Assembly: GCA_025453735.1 (NCBI GenBank)
Contig: JALOPY010000111.1
Span: 1-7,311 of the forward strand
Origin: a bacterium
GTDB lineage: Bacteria > Zhuqueibacterota > Zhuqueibacteria > Thermofontimicrobiales > Thermofontimicrobiaceae
Length of the DNA stretch: 7,311 nucleotides
Direction: 5' to 3'
Part shown: positions 5,192-7,311 of the stretch, piece by piece
How the letters are laid out: every line of letters begins with the position of its first letter
Numbering within the stretch: the first letter of the stretch is position 1
The notes under the pieces: generated by a model
What the model was told of the DNA's origin: nothing
What the model saw: only the letters and a program-made list of their open reading frames with translations
Database searches by the model: none
Translations under genes and position numbers: made by a program

Positions 5192-7311
5192 ATGATTGGA
5201 AAGTTGATTTCTCATTATCGTATTTTAGATAAACTCGGCGAAGGCGGCATGGGCGTCGTCTATAAAGCTGAAGATTCCAAGCTCAAGCGTCATGTCGCTC
5301 TAAAATTTCTACCAACTTCTCTGACTGCTGACGCAGAAGCCAAGGAGCGTTTCATTCAAGAAGCTCAGGCCGCTTCGGCGCTGGATCATCCCAATATCTG
5401 CACCATTTACGAAATCAATGAGACGGAAGATGGGCAGATGTTCATTGCCATGGCGTATTATGGGGGAGAAACGCTCAAACAAAAAGTGAACAGTCGTCAG
5501 TTGGCAGTCAGCAGTGTGATCGATATCGCTACCCAAATTGGCAAAGGACTGGCGAAAGCGCATCAGCATGGGATTTTCCATCGGGATATCAAACCAGCCA
5601 ATGTTATCGTGACCAGTGATGGATTGGTGAAGATTCTCGATTTTGGGCTGGCAAAGCTGGTTGGCACGAAAGCTATTACCAAGCCAGGTACGATGTTGGG
5701 GACAATCGCCTATATGTCACCAGAGCAAGTCCTGGGCGGAGAAGTGGATCAGCGCACCGATGTCTGGTCACTGGGAGTGGTCATGTATGAAATGCTCACC
5801 GGTAAGCCGCCTTTTCGAGGCGAGTACGAACAGGCAATTGTTTACTCGATATTGCATGAAACGCCAGATCCGGTTTCAATAATTCGACCAGAAATTGCGG
5901 CTGATCTGGAGCAAATCATTGCCCGGGCGCTGATCAAAGATGTGGAGATGAGATACGGCTCCGTGACAGAGCTGTTTCAGGCGCTGGAAAGTGTGCAAAC
6001 AAAAAAGGGAATGTCGGTTCGGAGAACAGTTCCTGAAATCGTGACCTGGGAAAATACCGTTGTCGTTCTCGATTTTACCAACATCACCGCAAATCCCGCG
6101 GATGATTGGCTGGCTGGCGGCATTGCTGAAACTGTCACGGTCGATTTTAAAAGAATCTCGGCGCTCAAAGTGGTGAGCCGTGAAATGGTCGCTCGTGCGG
6201 TGTCGCAGTTGCCTCAGCAAAAGATTACTGAAGAAAAAATGATAGACCTGGGCAACATGCTGAAGGTAAGGTGGATCGTGTGGGGGGCTTATCAAAAGAT
6301 GGGCAATACCATTCGTATCACGGCCCGCTGTACCGAAGTTGCCACCGGTAGCCTGGCTGGGTCTGCCAAAGTCGATGGAATTTTAGATGATATTTTCAAA
6401 CTCCAGGATCAACTAATCACATCTCTTATGGACACGCTAAATCTGGCGCTGTCTCGATCTGAAATTAAAAAGATTCAAATCCCGGAAACCATTGAGATCA
6501 AAGCTTATGAATACTATGCCAGAGGACGGCAGTTGTTTTTTAAATTTAACCTTGTCAGTCTCCAGGATGCACAGCAATTCTATGAAAAAGCAATTGAGCT
6601 TGATCCGAACTACGCGTTAGCCTATTCGGGTCTGGGCAGCGCCCTCATTTTCCGATTCATTGCTCAAACAAGCGCACAAGATTTAGAGCTTGGCATTACC
6701 TATTTGCAGAAAGCCCTGCAACTCGATCCCGATCTTGGCGAACCCTATACCTGGCTGGGCTACGCCTACTTGCGCAAGGAGCAATTTCAGGAATCGATCC
6801 AGGCGGGGCTTCGTGCGGTGGAGCTTGAAGATCATAACTATTTAGCAGTCTATATTCTCGCGGCGGCATATTGGGGACACGCTGCTACGGAATTTAAAAC
6901 AGAACATTATGCCGATGCTATACGACAATTTAAAAAATCCTGTGCGCTTCAGCCCAATTATCAGGCAACCTCCATGAATCTGGGATATCTTTATATGTTT
7001 CATGGTCAGTACCAGGAAGCGCAAATGTATCTGGATCAAGCCGTGGAAATCGAGGATTCAGGCAGGAATTTAGATATGAAATTTGTGGGCGCACTGACAC
7101 TGCGGGGCAATCTGGCGATTCGCATGCATCAATTGGAACAGGCGAGTGATTATTATCAACGTTCGCTCGTTCGACTCGAAGGGATTCAGCATGTGTACCG
7201 CGATTCCCTAATGGCGCAAACGTATTGTGGTATGGGACAGGTCAATTTCAATCTCAAAAATTATGACAGAGCACTGGAAGCATATCAGAAAGCCATCGCT
7301 GTTATCACCGC
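5192..7311 (+). CDS. Hanks-type serine/threonine protein kinase with FlgO/TolB-N-like domain and TPRs, 3' end outside window
   Basis: Phosphorylates Ser/Thr of unknown partners. The frame is open from the ATG at 5192 (GAGGA 5 nt upstream) to the window end: 706 codons plus two bases. The kinase domain covers about 9-270: ATP loop GEGGMG (16-21), Lys38 in VALKF, Glu57 in helix C, catalytic loop HRDIKPAN (130-137, Asp132), DFG (150-152), SPE (176-178) and DVWSLG (190-195). All key residues are present, so it should be active. Residues about 287-430 (starting TVVVLDFTNI, later RITARCTEVATGSL and DDIFKLQDQL) resemble the FlgO/TolB-N-like module often found between kinase or cyclase domains and TPRs. 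From about 437 on, roughly seven TPRs follow (for example FYEKAIELDPNYALAYSGLG). No transmembrane helix is visible between kinase and TPR, so it may be cytoplasmic. TPRs probably bind partners or signals. A decayed paralogue lies just upstream. Confidence 0.95.
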   Translation, partial: MIGKLISHYRILDKLGEGGMGVVYKAEDSKLKRHVALKFLPTSLTADAEAKERFIQEAQAASALDHPNICTIYEINETEDGQMFIAMAYYGGETLKQKVNSRQLAVSSVIDIATQIGKGLAKAHQHGIFHRDIKPANVIVTSDGLVKILDFGLAKLVGTKAITKPGTMLGTIAYMSPEQVLGGEVDQRTDVWSLGVVMYEMLTGKPPFRGEYEQAIVYSILHETPDPVSIIRPEIAADLEQIIARALIKDVEMRYGSVTELFQALESVQTKKGMSVRRTVPEIVTWENTVVVLDFTNITANPADDWLAGGIAETVTVDFKRISALKVVSREMVARAVSQLPQQKITEEKMIDLGNMLKVRWIVWGAYQKMGNTIRITARCTEVATGSLAGSAKVDGILDDIFKLQDQLITSLMDTLNLALSRSEIKKIQIPETIEIKAYEYYARGRQLFFKFNLVSLQDAQQFYEKAIELDPNYALAYSGLGSALIFRFIAQTSAQDLELGITYLQKALQLDPDLGEPYTWLGYAYLRKEQFQESIQAGLRAVELEDHNYLAVYILAAAYWGHAATEFKTEHYADAIRQFKKSCALQPNYQATSMNLGYLYMFHGQYQEAQMYLDQAVEIEDSGRNLDMKFVGALTLRGNLAIRMHQLEQASDYYQRSLVRLEGIQHVYRDSLMAQTYCGMGQVNFNLKNYDRALEAYQKAIAVIT

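Noticed and set aside
5309..6295. Minus-strand frames within the kinase gene
   Set aside because: Antisense shadows of a gene with all kinase motifs intact on the plus strand.

Overview
The window is about 7.3 kb of bacterial chromosome with moderate GC genes and AT-rich spacers. Two things suggest a lineage around the FCB group (KSB1-, Calditrichota- or Ignavibacteria-like): a Hanks-type kinase joined to a FlgO/TolB-N-like domain and TPRs, and heptamer-repeat DNA between genes. That placement is inference, because there is no rRNA or marker gene here.

Minus-strand half (1-4077), read from high to low coordinates. Two paralogous Hsp20 small heat-shock proteins (4077-3634 and 3446-3003) come first. 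Two terminator hairpins follow (2945-2986 and 2913-2935). A promoter candidate (2892-2864) then precedes a short J-domain protein with a single four-cysteine zinc centre (2760-2134). A terminator-like hairpin (2056-2036) separates this from two acyl-CoA dehydrogenase genes, one complete (1999-860) and one running off the left edge (651-1). The spacer between the two dehydrogenases (652-859) is filled by a heptanucleotide array with a degenerate inverted counterpart that can fold into a long imperfect hairpin. Functionally this half combines a proteostasis cluster (aggregation-holding Hsp20s plus a J-protein) with a short-chain acyl-CoA / beta-oxidation or butyryl-CoA-type unit.

Plus-strand half (4078-7311). 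A 486-base AT-rich intergenic stretch precedes a decayed kinase gene (4564-4777). In the relic, the kinase N-terminus is recognisable in two pieces in different frames, split by about 46 extra bases, and the rest of the gene is missing. Four bases later comes a 33-codon ORF (4782-4883) that looks like the coiled-coil start of a GAF-type signalling protein cut short. After a 308-base non-coding stretch with a sigma70-like promoter candidate, an intact serine/threonine kinase (5192 to the right edge) begins. It carries a FlgO/TolB-N-like middle domain and about seven TPRs, and shows no transmembrane segment in the visible 706 codons. The relic and the intact gene start almost identically, so this looks like an expanded kinase family with one copy under decay.

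Nothing here is clearly a new defence or mobile system. The most unusual elements are the heptamer array with its inverted arm, the half-zinc-finger J-protein, the kinase/GAF relic pair, and a terminator hairpin placed just upstream of a dehydrogenase start.
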